Below are positions 17,569 to 27,519 of a stretch of 64,000 nt of DNA, piece after piece. Each line of letters starts with the position of its first letter. Position 1 is the first letter of the stretch. Origin of the DNA: Corynebacterium sp. (lineage in GTDB: Bacteria; Actinomycetota; Actinomycetes; Mycobacteriales; Mycobacteriaceae); the NCBI GenBank assembly GCA_030530985.1, contig JAUMTX010000002.1, positions 1 through 64,000 of the forward strand, in the 5' to 3' direction. Both the position numbers and the translations under genes were made by a program. The notes under the pieces are model-generated. The model was not told where the DNA came from. It worked only from the letters and a program-made list of their open reading frames with translations, and did no database searches.

Positions 17569-17798
17569 TAGCTGGTGGCGAAACCTACTGCGCGTGGCTT
17601 CTCCTCGCCGAATTCAATGTATGCAATTTCGGCGGTGCGAACAAAGTGGGTGGCGTTCTTCTTGTCCACCAATTCGAGCACTGGCTCATTATTGGTGGTC
17701 AGGGCCTCCTTGAGGCTGGCGCGGATAGCGGCTGGCTCGCCTTCCAGGGAAATAAAAAGTTCACGCTGGCTATGAATGAGGCCAATCTTGATATCCAC
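17568..17798 (-). CDS. DUF3107 family small protein (Rv3208A-like)
   Basis: A 76-residue soluble protein starting at GTG with GGAG 5 bases upstream. It begins DIKIGLIHSQRELFIS and has the DUF3107 core of two beta strands, a helix (ASLKEAL) and further strands (VDKKNATHFVRTAEIAYIEF). It is the first gene of a two-gene unit with the DUF3152 metalloprotease and is divergent from the DEAD-box helicase gene. Function unknown; its short length and gene order match the mycobacterial 9.4-kDa homologue. Confidence 0.85.
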   Translation of the reverse strand: MDIKIGLIHSQRELFISLEGEPAAIRASLKEALTTNNEPVLELVDKKNATHFVRTAEIAYIEFGEEKPRAVGFATS

Positions 17799-17890
17799 TG
17801 TTTCTCCTTTGGACTTTGGGGTTTAAGTGTTTTTCATCTTACCTGTTTCCAGGTGTGATTTCTAGGAGTGTATAGGCTCGCCTTTGGGTC

Positions 17891-17921
17891 GCAGATCTGC
17901 AGAATTATGGCTTTTACCTGC
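17891..17921 (+). repeat. Intergenic element copy A (GCAGATCTGC palindrome plus tail)
   Basis: GCAGATCTGC followed by AGAATTATGGCTTTTACCTG. It matches copy B at 29846-29876 at 26 of 30 positions and copy C (minus, 48721-48747) in its core. It lies about 100 bases before the -10 box of the DEAD-box helicase gene, pointing toward it. Function unknown. Confidence 0.55.
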
Positions 17922-18019
17922 GGGGATTCTCAATCGCTTGTGGGTTTTGATCGCTTAGAGCGCATATGCCTAAAAGGTATAAGGAGGAAATTAGACTGTT
18001 ATCCCCTTGGTCAGTGAAG

Positions 18020-18025
18020 TAGAAT
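18020..18025 (+). promoter_or_regulatory. -10 box TAGAAT of the DEAD-box helicase gene (leaderless)
   Basis: TAGAAT, then exactly 7 bases, then GTG 18033. There is no ribosome binding site in front of this GTG, so a leaderless mRNA is inferred. Confidence 0.55.
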
Positions 18026-18032
18026 AGTCCTT

Positions 18033-19316
18033 GTGTCACACGCGAGCTTTGAAGACCTAGGTGTCGCTGTAGAAATCACGGAGGCCTTGGATGCGGCCGG
18101 AATCCGTCGCCCTTTTGCCATCCAGGCTTCAACGATCCCTTTGGCCTTAGATGGCAAAGATATTATTGGCCAGGCCCGCACGGGTTCCGGTAAGACCTTG
18201 AGTTTTGCCATCCCTGTGCTTGATAGGGTCTTTGATGATGCGGCTTTGCCTGAGCTGAATGGCAAACCCCACGCCGTTATTCTTGTCCCCACCCGTGAGC
18301 TGGCACAACAGGTAACTGGTGATGTTGAGCTTGCCGGTCAGAATCTGCCTGTGCAGGTGCTGACTGTGGTTGGTGGCGTGCCAATGGAGGCCCAAAAGAA
18401 GGCCCTCAAGCGCGGTGTGGATATTATCATTGGCACCCCGGGTCGCATTATTGACCTGTATAAGCAGGGGGCTTTGGACTTCTCTGAAATTGGCATTGTG
18501 GTTTTGGATGAGGCCGATGAAATGCTCGACCTTGGCTTCTATCCTGATATCGAATATTTGATGAAGGAATTGCCTGAAGCGCGCCAGAACCTGCTGTTTT
18601 CCGCAACTATGCCGGGCGCGATTTTGAGTTTGGCCCGCCAGTTTATGCGCCATCCTGTGCGTGTGCAGGATGAGAAGCAGGAGCAGAATACTGTTAATCA
18701 GGCGGTGGAGCAGATTATTTTCCAGGCCCACCAGATGGACAAGATTGAGATTCTTGCCCGCGCCTTGCAGTCCCCGAAGCATAAGAAGAGCATTACTTTT
18801 GTTAAGACTAAGCGTCAGGCGGCGGCTCTTTCCGGCGATCTAGCCAAGCTTGGTTTTGTGGTGGGTGCGGTGCATGGCGATATGCAGCAGTCGGAGCGTG
18901 AGCGTAGTCTGCAGGCTTTCCGCGATAATGAGATTAAGATTTTGGTCGCTACAGATATTGCGGCCCGTGGCCTGGACATTGACGATATTAGTCATGTCTT
19001 TAACTATCAGATTCCTGATGATGCCATGACCTTTATCCACAGGAGTGGCCGTACTGGCCGCGCGGGTATGAAGGGCATTTCCGTTACAATGGTTGGTTAT
19101 GACGAGACGACTCGTTGGGCCGGCATTGCTGAGGATTTGAAGCTTAATCCGAATCCACCACAGTGGTTTAGTACCTCGGATGAGCTCTATGCCGCTTTGG
19201 ATATTCCGGCGGGCACCGGACCTTCTATTGGCCCTGCTCGTAAGGTGTTTGGTGCAAAGTCGCCGGCCGCAAGCCGTACTATTCGTCGCCCACGAGTCCG
19301 CCGCGCTAAACGCTAA
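18033..19316 (+). CDS. DEAD-box ATP-dependent RNA helicase (RhlE-like, Rv3211-like)
   Basis: A 427-residue helicase. Walker A GSGKT is at 51-55, motif Ib TPGR at about 135-138, DEAD at 159-162, SAT at 190-192, and HRSGRTGRAG in the second RecA domain. A short basic C-terminal tail (RTIRRPRVRRAKR) should bind RNA. It unwinds RNA duplexes, probably in ribosome assembly or RNA decay. The start is GTG, placed by the TAGAAT box 7 bases upstream. It lies between a divergent DUF3107 gene and a downstream PQQ-like membrane protein, the order I recall for mycobacteria. Confidence 0.93.
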   Translation: MSHASFEDLGVAVEITEALDAAGIRRPFAIQASTIPLALDGKDIIGQARTGSGKTLSFAIPVLDRVFDDAALPELNGKPHAVILVPTRELAQQVTGDVELAGQNLPVQVLTVVGGVPMEAQKKALKRGVDIIIGTPGRIIDLYKQGALDFSEIGIVVLDEADEMLDLGFYPDIEYLMKELPEARQNLLFSATMPGAILSLARQFMRHPVRVQDEKQEQNTVNQAVEQIIFQAHQMDKIEILARALQSPKHKKSITFVKTKRQAAALSGDLAKLGFVVGAVHGDMQQSERERSLQAFRDNEIKILVATDIAARGLDIDDISHVFNYQIPDDAMTFIHRSGRTGRAGMKGISVTMVGYDETTRWAGIAEDLKLNPNPPQWFSTSDELYAALDIPAGTGPSIGPARKVFGAKSPAASRTIRRPRVRRAKR

Positions 19317-19366
19317 AAGCATAAGCGCTAAAAGTAGTAGTTTTCACCAATTTTTTGAGAGGCATT

Positions 19367-20626
19367 ATGACCAAGGTTCTGCGTAGGAAGCGCGCTGATT
19401 TTATTGCCACTGCGATTATCGCAGCGGTGTCTGTGATCGGCGTGGGTACTGTGTGGGCCACGGCTAATATTCGCCATTCTCATTTGGAGTCTGCCTCCCA
19501 GGAATATACTGCTGAGGCCGCTGCTACTGCCATTCCTGCCAGCTTGTCGACGGCCTGGTCAGCGCCCGCCGCTGTCTACGGCTCCTTGCACAAGCCGCTG
19601 GTTATTAATGGTGTCGCTATCTCTACCGAGTGGGATGGCAAGAAGAGCATTGTGCGCGGCATTAACTCCACCACTGGTGAGCAACTGTGGACTTATACTC
19701 GTGACCTGGAGATTTGTTCCATTGGTAGTGCCTGGGGCGAGGCAGTCATCACCTATTCGGATGAGAAGCAGTGCGGTGATGTAGTGGCCATTGTTGCCAC
19801 CACCGGCGAATATAAGGCCACCCGTTCTGATATTGCCCCAGCCTCGGTTGTTGGTGTGAGCTCCAATGATTCGGTGGGCACCTATTCTCGTGAGCGCCTG
19901 GAATTGTGGCGCTCCGATATGGTGCGCACTGTGGAATATGGTGTGAACTATGCTCCACAGGAGCCAAATATGCAGCCTCACCCAAACTGTGAGATTAACT
20001 CTGCTCTCACCCGTAAGGATCTGGTGACTATTGCTAACCAGTGCCCTGCTGATTCTGGTGAGACCCGCATTGTCATGATGAAGCGCGTGCCGAGTGATGC
20101 CCGCAAGCCAGAGACCAATGCGGATGTGACGGTCAAGGGCACCGGGGGCCAGATTGTTGCCACCGGCCAGACTTCCTCCGCGGTCTATATTCCACCGCAG
20201 GAGCAGGGCGCCAAGGCGCGTATTTTGTCTATAAATAATTCCGGCCAGGTGACTACCACCACCGAAATTGAGCCAAGCCCACTGATTAGTGTGCTGGGTC
20301 AGAATGATGTTTTTGCTGCCGACGTGGCCGACCTGCCACACCACATTACCTGGTTCGATGGCAGCCGCCTCTATCTCTTTGTCCCTGAGAGCATGCGTGT
20401 GGCCCGTATCTTTACTGATACCTTGGGCACCGGTGTGGCCATGGGCGATCGCCTCCTCATCCCAGTGCGCAGCGGCATTGCTGTGGCTAACTGGGATACA
20501 GGTGAGGTGGAGCGCATTATCCCTGTGGATCGTGGGGATTATCCTGCAGGCTCCCCAGTCTCCCTCGGAATTTCCGGCAATACCATTGTGGAATTCCGTG
20601 GGGATGAGATTGTGGGTCTGCGCTAG
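19367..20626 (+). CDS. Membrane-anchored extracytoplasmic PQQ-like repeat protein (Rv3212-like)
   Basis: A 419-residue protein with a basic N-terminus, one TM helix (about 11-33) and an extracytoplasmic domain. That domain has repeated beta-strand units such as GEQLWTYTRDLEICS and GIAVANWDTGEVERIIPV, resembling a PQQ-type beta propeller, plus a likely disulfide pair. ATG 19367 follows GAGAGG; a TTG four codons earlier is a weaker option. It lies 50 bases downstream of the helicase gene. Its stop codon lies inside the loop side of a terminator hairpin. Gene order matches Rv3212. Function unknown; ligand or protein binding at the cell surface is a guess. Confidence 0.75.
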   Translation: MTKVLRRKRADFIATAIIAAVSVIGVGTVWATANIRHSHLESASQEYTAEAAATAIPASLSTAWSAPAAVYGSLHKPLVINGVAISTEWDGKKSIVRGINSTTGEQLWTYTRDLEICSIGSAWGEAVITYSDEKQCGDVVAIVATTGEYKATRSDIAPASVVGVSSNDSVGTYSRERLELWRSDMVRTVEYGVNYAPQEPNMQPHPNCEINSALTRKDLVTIANQCPADSGETRIVMMKRVPSDARKPETNADVTVKGTGGQIVATGQTSSAVYIPPQEQGAKARILSINNSGQVTTTTEIEPSPLISVLGQNDVFAADVADLPHHITWFDGSRLYLFVPESMRVARIFTDTLGTGVAMGDRLLIPVRSGIAVANWDTGEVERIIPVDRGDYPAGSPVSLGISGNTIVEFRGDEIVGLR

Positions 20627-20645
20627 AATTTAGCGCCTTGTTTTT
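20620..20645 (+). terminator. Intrinsic terminator overlapping the stop codon of the PQQ-like gene
   Basis: GCGCTA (20620-20625) pairs with TAGCGC (20631-20636), followed by CTTG and TTTTT. The TAG stop is part of the left arm and loop. Confidence 0.65.
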
Positions 20646-21081
20646 AGCGGTTGGAATAGGAACCGGCAGCCCATTCGACAGCTTCACGGTTCATGAGAAG
20701 TCCCAGGCCAATGAGGCCAATAATCATAACGGGGATAATGGCTAGCAACTGGCCGGCGTCATAGAGGTAGTAGGCAATAACGAAGCTGAAGAACTGGATC
20801 ATGACGACCGGTCCCCGACCCCAGCGCTTACCACGGTAGAGGAAGAAGCCTGCCAGGGCCACTGTGCCGAAAATAATCAAGAAGAAGGCAGCGGTGCCAT
20901 AGCCCATGCCACCGGTGACCAAGCCACTCCAGGCACTATCTTCAACAACAACATCACTCACCGGGCCATTCATAGCCTGGTGGACAATTTGTGCAATTGC
21001 GTAAAGAATGCCGACGCCACCTTGGGCCATGCCAAGGATGCCAGCAAGGCGGACGGTGCGTGGTGGGTGCTCACTGCTCAT
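20644..21081 (-). CDS. Small integral membrane protein (four TM helices)
   Basis: A 145-residue protein with about four TM helices: residues 12-32, 58-78, 84-100 and 105-130. There is a small-residue loop between the first two. No catalytic motif is visible. I chose ATG 21081 because TAGAAT lies exactly 7 bases upstream (leaderless). A longer frame upstream lacks any start signal and would run through the whiB1 promoter region. It is divergent from whiB1, in the place where mycobacteria have the integral membrane protein Rv3217c. Function unknown. Confidence 0.75.
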   Translation of the reverse strand: MSSEHPPRTVRLAGILGMAQGGVGILYAIAQIVHQAMNGPVSDVVVEDSAWSGLVTGGMGYGTAAFFLIIFGTVALAGFFLYRGKRWGRGPVVMIQFFSFVIAYYLYDAGQLLAIIPVMIIGLIGLGLLMNREAVEWAAGSYSNR

Positions 21082-21088
21082 GCGATTT

Positions 21089-21094
21089 ATTCTA
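21089..21094 (-). promoter_or_regulatory. -10 box TAGAAT of the small membrane protein gene (leaderless)
   Basis: TAGAAT on the minus strand, then AAATCGC (7 bases), then ATG 21081, with no ribosome binding site between. Confidence 0.55.
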
Positions 21095-21197
21095 CACTTT
21101 TGCGGAGCGGATTCACCCGACCATAGTTGAGAAAAGCGCTTAACACTTCGGTGATCGAAACACAAACCGGGGAGGCGTCGAAAAGCAAGAAAATAGA

Positions 21198-21228
21198 TTG
21201 CAGAACTAAGCATAGCCTAAGCTATACT
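21198..21228 (+). promoter_or_regulatory. whiB1 promoter with an overlapping DtxR-like iron box
   Basis: TTGCAG (21198-21203) and TATACT (21223-21228) are spaced 19 bases apart. Bases 21207-21225 match the DtxR consensus TTAGGTTAGCCTAACCTAA at 14 of 19 positions, with TAGCCTAA exact, and form an imperfect palindrome. A bound repressor would cover the -10 box. The site is predicted from consensus only. Confidence 0.4.
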
Positions 21229-21326
21229 CCCATACGCTGCGAGGATAATCTCTTTTGTGATTTACATTACTTTTTTAAAAAACTCTTTACATTGAGGCCT
21301 AAACGTGGAAACATAGACCACAGACG

Positions 21327-21366
21327 AAACAGCCTTAACGGTCAGCGAGGCTGTTTATTTTATTTT
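21327..21366 (+). terminator. Terminator-like hairpin in the whiB1 leader
   Basis: AAACAGCC (21327-21334) pairs with GGCTGTTT (21349-21356), followed by ATTTTATTTT. It lies 31 bases before the whiB1 ATG and about 100 bases after the putative promoter, the geometry of a transcription attenuator. Confidence 0.5.
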
Positions 21367-21397
21367 CACCCACAGTTTTCTACAGATTGGAGACACC

Positions 21398-21655
21398 ATG
21401 GATTGGCGACATCAAGCAGGTTGTCGCGACTCCGACCCGGAGCTCTTCTTCCCCGTTGGTAACTCTGGCCCAGCCCTGCAGCAGATTGCCGCAGCCAAGT
21501 TGGTATGCAACTCCTGCCCAGTAACCACCGAGTGCCTGGATTGGGCACTGAGCACCGGCCAGGACGCCGGCGTATGGGGCGGCATGAGCGAGGAAGAGCG
21601 TCGTGTCCTCAAGCGCAAAAATCGCGGTCGCGGCCGTGCGCGTGCAAGCCTCTAA
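21398..21655 (+). CDS. whiB1: WhiB1-type iron-sulfur transcription regulator (WhcE in C. glutamicum nomenclature)
   Basis: An 85-residue WhiB protein. The four Fe-S cysteines are C9, C37, C40 and C46, the turn motif is GVWGG (58-62), and a basic DNA-binding tail follows (RRVLKRKNRGRGRAR). Nearly the whole sequence follows WhiB1, including FFPVGNSGPA. In mycobacteria WhiB1 binds the primary sigma factor through its [4Fe-4S] cluster and responds to nitric oxide. ATG 21398 follows GGAGA. The leader carries a DtxR-like box and a terminator-like hairpin. bL37 follows 55 bases downstream and may share its transcript. Confidence 0.95.
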   Translation: MDWRHQAGCRDSDPELFFPVGNSGPALQQIAAAKLVCNSCPVTTECLDWALSTGQDAGVWGGMSEEERRVLKRKNRGRGRARASL

Positions 21656-21710
21656 GGCTTTTGGTAGAGTTAGACAAGATACTGTGAAATTTTCCTAGAA
21701 GGAGACCAGA

Positions 21711-21785
21711 ATGAGCAAGCGCGGTCGTAAGCGTAAGGATCGTCGTAAGGGCAAGGCTAACCACGGCAAGCGTCCAAACGCCTAA
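21711..21785 (+). CDS. 50S ribosomal protein bL37 (24 residues)
   Basis: ATG 21711 follows AGAAGGAG. The product is a 24-residue, extremely basic peptide: MSKRGRKRKDRR, then KGKANHGKRPNA. This matches the small actinobacterial ribosomal protein bL37, seen in mycobacterial ribosome structures, which reads almost the same (KRGRK...KANHGKRPN). It binds the large subunit. Such a short gene is easily missed in automated calls. A strong terminator begins 16 bases after its stop. It lies directly after whiB1. Confidence 0.9.
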   Translation: MSKRGRKRKDRRKGKANHGKRPNA

Positions 21786-21800
21786 GTCTTTATGACAGCA

Positions 21801-21828
21801 GGGAAGACCTCCGGGTCTTCCCTTTTTT
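21801..21828 (+). terminator. Intrinsic terminator after bL37
   Basis: GGGAAGACC (21801-21809) pairs with GGTCTTCCC (21814-21822), followed by TTTTTT. Confidence 0.9.
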
Positions 21829-23578
<1,750 letters not shown>

Positions 23579-23609
23579 GACCGCATCTGCATAGGGCGAA
23601 CATGCAGAA

Positions 23610-23651
23610 GGGCGCCTGCACCTTGGCGATAGTATCGCGGCGCAGGCGCCC
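23610..23651. terminator. Stable hairpin between the convergent GH1 gene and rshA
   Basis: GGGCGCCTGC (23610-23619) pairs with GCAGGCGCCC (23642-23651), with an inner GCGAT/ATCGC stem in the loop. There is no clear U tract, so it may be a bidirectional terminator or mRNA end. Confidence 0.5.
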
Positions 23652-23697
23652 GAGGCCTACAGAGTGGCTGAGAAAATCAGCGATGCTATTGGGCCGC

Positions 23698-23952
23698 TTA
23701 GCCCTGCTGAGGTGGCATATCTTGCCTTGCACCTCGCAAACTTAGCTGCATCACAATCTTAATGCGCAGGGCCTCCGGGGCCTGTGCACTACAACAGCGA
23801 CGCAGCAAAGCACGCACTTCCTGTTCAATGCCTAGAGCGCGAAAGCACTCTGGGCATTTTTCAACCTGTTGGCGGAGCAGCTCTTTGCGGGCAGCATCAC
23901 AGTGGCCATCAAGCAGCTCCGTTAGAAGCTTGAATGTTTCTTCACTACGCAT
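23698..23952 (-). CDS. rshA: Anti-sigma factor RshA with a degenerate zinc-binding motif
   Basis: An 84-residue protein encoded 11 bases after sigH. Its layout follows RshA: LLDGHC (C18), QVEKCPEC (C33, C36), GIEQEVRALLRRCC (C53, C54). RshA binds SigH and releases it on disulfide stress. The zinc anti-sigma motif is normally HxxxCxxC, but here the His position is Q29. H17 just before C18 could replace it. The cysteines needed for redox sensing are present. Identity is clear from position and pattern; whether it binds zinc is open. Confidence 0.87.
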   Translation of the reverse strand: MRSEETFKLLTELLDGHCDAARKELLRQQVEKCPECFRALGIEQEVRALLRRCCSAQAPEALRIKIVMQLSLRGARQDMPPQQG

Positions 23953-23963
23953 GTTTAGTCCCT

Positions 23964-24545
23964 TTACTTGCTCGTCCCAATGCCTTGTTCGGCGGCTACT
24001 TCCTTCAACGCCTCACGGAGCTTTTTTCTTCCACGATGCAAGCGCGACATGACTGTACCCAAAGGAACATCAAGGATTTCAGCGACCTCCTTATAGGGAA
24101 GGCCTTCGATATCGGCATAGTAGATGACCATACGGTAGTCGTCGGAAAGCGCATTGAGAGCCTCCGAGATTTCCGTGTCGGGCAGCAACTTGAGGGCCTC
24201 TACCTCGGCGGATTCCAAACCAGTTGATTCATGGGAGGAAGTGGACAGCAACTGATAGTCCGTAATCTCCTCGGCCGAAGTCTCCGTTGGGCGGCGCTGC
24301 GCCTTACGGTAGTGATTAATATATGCATTAGTCATAATGCGGTAGAGCCACGCTTTGAGATTGGTGCCCTCCGTGAAGGTATCAAATTTCTCAAAAGCCT
24401 TCATATAGGTTTCCTGCACCAAATCCTCCGCATCGGCTGGGTTGCGAGTCATACGCAAGGCACCAGCATAGAGGGTATCCAGCAAAGGTAGCGCTTCTTT
24501 TTGAAAACGCTCATTGGTATCCGGGGTGGCATCCAAATCAGGCAT
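23964..24545 (-). CDS. sigH: ECF RNA polymerase sigma factor SigH
   Basis: A 193-residue ECF sigma factor. Region 2 includes [17 protein letters not shown] and [15 protein letters not shown], which read the -10 element. Region 4 includes [28 protein letters not shown], a helix-turn-helix that reads the -35. SigH drives the thioredoxin, heat and disulfide-stress response. ATG 24545 has TAAAAT 6 bases upstream and an in-frame stop four codons before it, so this start is fixed and probably leaderless. It is followed by rshA and is divergent from the Cys-tRNA deacylase gene. Confidence 0.95.
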   Translation of the reverse strand: MPDLDATPDTNERFQKEALPLLDTLYAGALRMTRNPADAEDLVQETYMKAFEKFDTFTEGTNLKAWLYRIMTNAYINHYRKAQRRPTETSAEEITDYQLLSTSSHESTGLESAEVEALKLLPDTEISEALNALSDDYRMVIYYADIEGLPYKEVAEILDVPLGTVMSRLHRGRKKLREALKEVAAEQGIGTSK

Positions 24546-24551
24546 AAGGCA

Positions 24552-24557
24552 ATTTTA
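24552..24557 (-). promoter_or_regulatory. -10 box TAAAAT of sigH (leaderless)
   Basis: TAAAAT, then TGCCTT (6 bases), then ATG 24545 on the minus strand. I did not find a SigH-type GGAAT/GTT promoter here. Confidence 0.45.
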
Positions 24558-24583
24558 CATGAGCCATTTCGCCAGGGTACCTG

Positions 24584-24589
24584 TATGCT
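24584..24589 (+). promoter_or_regulatory. -10 box TATGCT of the Cys-tRNA deacylase gene (leaderless)
   Basis: TATGCT, then 7 bases, then ATG 24597. The box overlaps an alternative ATG at 24585. Confidence 0.45.
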
Positions 24590-24596
24590 AATAGGC

Positions 24597-25079
24597 ATGG
24601 GTAAGAAGAAGAAAACAGGTGGGGCAACACCGGCCCTCCTAGCAGTAGCAGATATTGAGCACTCCGTCCACACTTTTGAGGGCGGCACCGACCATTTTGG
24701 TGATAATGCTGCAGCTGGCCTCGACTTTCCCGCCGAGCGTATTTTCAAAACCCTCATTATTACCGACGGGAAAAACTATGGTGTGGCCTGCGTGCCCGTC
24801 ACCGGTCACTTGAGCCTCAAGCGCGCCGCCGAGGCCCTTGGATTTGGCAAACTCTCCATGGCCGACCAGAAAAAAGCGCAGTCCCTGACCGGTTACGTGC
24901 CGGGCGGCATTAGCCCACTTGGACAAAAGCGCAGCTTGCCGACGGTTATCGACGAATCCGCCACCAATTACCCCACAATTATGGTCTCCGGTGGCAAACG
25001 CGGCCTGGACATTGAATTGGCCGCCACTGACCTAGCTAAACTTACCAATGCTGTTTTCGGCCCTGTGGCCGGCGAATAG
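24597..25079 (+). CDS. ybaK: Cys-tRNA(Pro)/Cys-tRNA(Cys) deacylase YbaK/EbsC family
   Basis: A 160-residue INS-superfamily protein that clears mischarged tRNA(Pro). It begins [21 protein letters not shown] and has the family elements [36 protein letters not shown] (substrate loop) and a final [20 protein letters not shown]. Length is normal. ATG 24597 is supported by a TATGCT -10 box 7 bases upstream; ATG 24585 is an alternative with a weak AGGG upstream. It is divergent from sigH and is followed after 10 bases by aroA, so the genes are likely co-transcribed. Confidence 0.92.
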   Translation: MGKKKKTGGATPALLAVADIEHSVHTFEGGTDHFGDNAAAGLDFPAERIFKTLIITDGKNYGVACVPVTGHLSLKRAAEALGFGKLSMADQKKAQSLTGYVPGGISPLGQKRSLPTVIDESATNYPTIMVSGGKRGLDIELAATDLAKLTNAVFGPVAGE

Positions 25080-25089
25080 AAAGGCACCC

Positions 25090-26493
25090 ATGACAGACTG
25101 GAACGCACCCACCATTTCCGCAGGTAGCGCTGGACTCGATGCAGATCCGCAGGCGGGTTCTGCTGCTGCGGGGGCGAAGCTCTCTGCCCGTGTTCAGATT
25201 CCTGGCTCCAAGTCCATGACTAACCGCGCTTTAATCCTTGCGGGTTTGGCACAGCCGGGCCATACATCGGTGGTGCGTGGGGCGCTTCGTAGCCGCGATA
25301 GTGAACTCATGATTGGTGCGCTTCGTGCTCTTGGGGCCTCTGTGCAGGAACTTCCTGCCGCCCCTGGTATGTCTGTGGGCGATATTCGTATCACCGCCCC
25401 GGAGCATTTCCACGGTGGCACCATTGACTGTGGCCTGGCCGGCACTGTGATGCGTTTTGCCCCGGGTTTGGGTGCTTTTGCCCGCGGCACTGTCATCTTC
25501 GATGGTGACGAATATGCACGTCAAAGGCCAATGGGTACCATTTTGTCTGCCCTGCGCGAGTTGGGTGTGGATATTGAGGGCGATACCCTGCCCTTCCGTA
25601 TTGAGGGCACCGGTAGTGTGGCCGGTGGTGAGGTCACTATTGATGCCTCTGCTTCCTCCCAGTTTGTTTCCGGCCTGCTCTTGATGGGTGCGCGCACCGA
25701 TAAGGGCATTACTGTGCGCCACAAGGGTGGGGTGCTTCCATCCATGCCGCATATTGATATGACTGTGGCCATGCTGCGTGAGGCCGGGGTGACTGTCACC
25801 CAGCCAGAAAAGGAGACCTGGAAGGTAGAGCCAGGTCCGATTCGTGCAGGTCTATGGGATATTGAGCCAGATCTGTCCAATGCAACCCCATTCTTGGCAG
25901 CGGCCCTTGCCACCGGCGGTACGGTGCGCACCGCCTGGCCAACCGCCACCACCCAGCCGGGTGACCAGTTCCGTGATATTGCCCGCGCCATGGGTGGAAC
26001 AGTCACCATGGATGCCGATAGTGGTGAGCTGGTTGTCACCGGCCCCAAGGATAGTGCGGGCCTCAAGGGCATTGAGATTGATATGTCTGAGATTGGTGAA
26101 TTGGCACCGACGGTCGCCGCTTTGTGTGTGCTGGCCTCCACTGATTCCAAGCTCACTGGCATTGCTCATTTGCGTGGCCATGAAACCAACCGCCTCAAGG
26201 CCCTGGTTGATGAAATCACCGCCATTGGTGGCAGTGCCGAGGAACTAGAGGATGGCATTGCCATCTACGCTACCCCGCTGGATAAGCTCCACGGTGGTTT
26301 GTGGCACTCCTATGCGGATCACCGCATGGCCACCGCCGGTGCCATTATTGGTCTGCGCGTGCCAGGCATTGTGGTGGAAAATATTGAAACCACATCCAAG
26401 ACCCTGCCGGACTTTGCCGCCATGTGGGCAGATATGCTCGCCTCCACTGCAGGTCCTGCAGCGGCGGGCTCCGATGTGGAGGGTGAAAACTAA
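25090..26493 (+). CDS. aroA: 3-phosphoshikimate 1-carboxyvinyltransferase (EPSP synthase)
   Basis: A 467-residue enzyme of the shikimate pathway that joins shikimate-3-phosphate and [21 protein letters not shown] carries the conserved lysine and serine of the S3P site. [20 protein letters not shown] and [11 protein letters not shown] are the other family motifs. About 30 residues of Ala/Gly-rich sequence precede the core. ATG 25090 follows AAAGG and lies 10 bases after the deacylase stop. The stop TAA shares one base with the rsgA ATG, indicating coupling. Confidence 0.96.
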   Translation: MTDWNAPTISAGSAGLDADPQAGSAAAGAKLSARVQIPGSKSMTNRALILAGLAQPGHTSVVRGALRSRDSELMIGALRALGASVQELPAAPGMSVGDIRITAPEHFHGGTIDCGLAGTVMRFAPGLGAFARGTVIFDGDEYARQRPMGTILSALRELGVDIEGDTLPFRIEGTGSVAGGEVTIDASASSQFVSGLLLMGARTDKGITVRHKGGVLPSMPHIDMTVAMLREAGVTVTQPEKETWKVEPGPIRAGLWDIEPDLSNATPFLAAALATGGTVRTAWPTATTQPGDQFRDIARAMGGTVTMDADSGELVVTGPKDSAGLKGIEIDMSEIGELAPTVAALCVLASTDSKLTGIAHLRGHETNRLKALVDEITAIGGSAEELEDGIAIYATPLDKLHGGLWHSYADHRMATAGAIIGLRVPGIVVENIETTSKTLPDFAAMWADMLASTAGPAAAGSDVEGEN

Positions 26494-27497
26494 TGAGGCG
26501 CGGCCGTCACTCCTATGATGAATCCGATGTAAAGATTCGTCCCGGTAAAGGAAGCCGCCCCCGCACCAAGGACCGCCCAAAACATGAGGATGCTCTGTTT
26601 GGCATGGTGGTTTCCAAAGACCGTGGCCGCTGGGGTGTTTATCTAGAAGGCCGCACCATTAGTTGTATTCGCGCCAAGGACCTGGGTCGCACCCCCATTG
26701 TTGTGGGCGACCAGGTGGGCGTGGTGGGCGATACCAGTGGAAAGCCAGGCACCCTGGGCCGTATCGTCAAATTAGCTGAGCGCCACAGTGTGCTGCGCCG
26801 AACAGCTGATGATACAGATGCCTATGAGCGCATTGTTGTGGCCAATGCCGACCAGCTGCTCATTGTCTGTGCCCTGGCGGATCCACCGCCGCGCACCGGT
26901 TTTGTGGAGCGTGCCCTGGTTGCTGCTTTTGTTGGCAATGTGCGCCCCATTATTATTCTGACCAAATCAGATTTGGCTGACCCCACAGAATTTGCCAAAG
27001 AATTCGAAACCCTGGATGTTGAAGTCATTGTGTGCGGTATCGACGACCCCGTCGAACCCGTAGTTGACCTGACAAAGGGCAAGGTCAGCGCCCTCATCGG
27101 GCATAGTGGCGTGGGTAAATCCACCCTGATGAACCGTCTTATCCCTGAGGCTTCCCGTGCCACAGGTGAGGTGTCCGGGGTGGGTAAGGGCAAGCACACC
27201 TCCACCCAATCAGTGGCCATGGAGCTACCAGAGGGTGGTTGGTTGATTGATACCCCTGGTGTGCGTTCCTTCGGCCTGGCCCATGTAGATGCCGATACAG
27301 TTCTTGAGGTTTTTGATGACTTGAAGGATGCAGTGGAAGAATGCCCCCGTGGCTGCTCCCACCTGGAACCTGGTTGCTATTTGGATACCCTCCAGGACCC
27401 AGACTCCCCCACCTATAATGAGGTCACTGCCCGCCGCGTAACAGCGGTGCGCAACCTCTTGGAGAAGCTGCGCACCAATGTAGCCTGGGAGAACTAA
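26493..27497 (+). CDS. rsgA: Ribosome small-subunit-dependent GTPase RsgA
   Basis: A 334-residue circularly permuted GTPase that acts in late 30S assembly. An OB-fold domain is at about 35-110. The permuted order of motifs is G4 TKSD (157-160), G1 GHSGVGKST (203-211) and G3 DTPG (253-256). The C-terminal zinc ligands are C284, C288, H290 and C295. ATG overlaps the aroA stop by one base. The N-terminal 30 residues are basic. It is convergent with the MFS transporter gene; the 22-base gap holds no hairpin. Confidence 0.95.
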   Translation: MRRGRHSYDESDVKIRPGKGSRPRTKDRPKHEDALFGMVVSKDRGRWGVYLEGRTISCIRAKDLGRTPIVVGDQVGVVGDTSGKPGTLGRIVKLAERHSVLRRTADDTDAYERIVVANADQLLIVCALADPPPRTGFVERALVAAFVGNVRPIIILTKSDLADPTEFAKEFETLDVEVIVCGIDDPVEPVVDLTKGKVSALIGHSGVGKSTLMNRLIPEASRATGEVSGVGKGKHTSTQSVAMELPEGGWLIDTPGVRSFGLAHVDADTVLEVFDDLKDAVEECPRGCSHLEPGCYLDTLQDPDSPTYNEVTARRVTAVRNLLEKLRTNVAWEN

Positions 27498-27519
27498 TCC
27501 CCTTATTTACTGGTGAGCG

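Noticed and set aside
21256..21271. Possible GlxR/CRP site TGTGATTTACATTACT before whiB1
   Set aside because: Only the left half-site TGTGA is present; the right half differs from TCACA at several positions.
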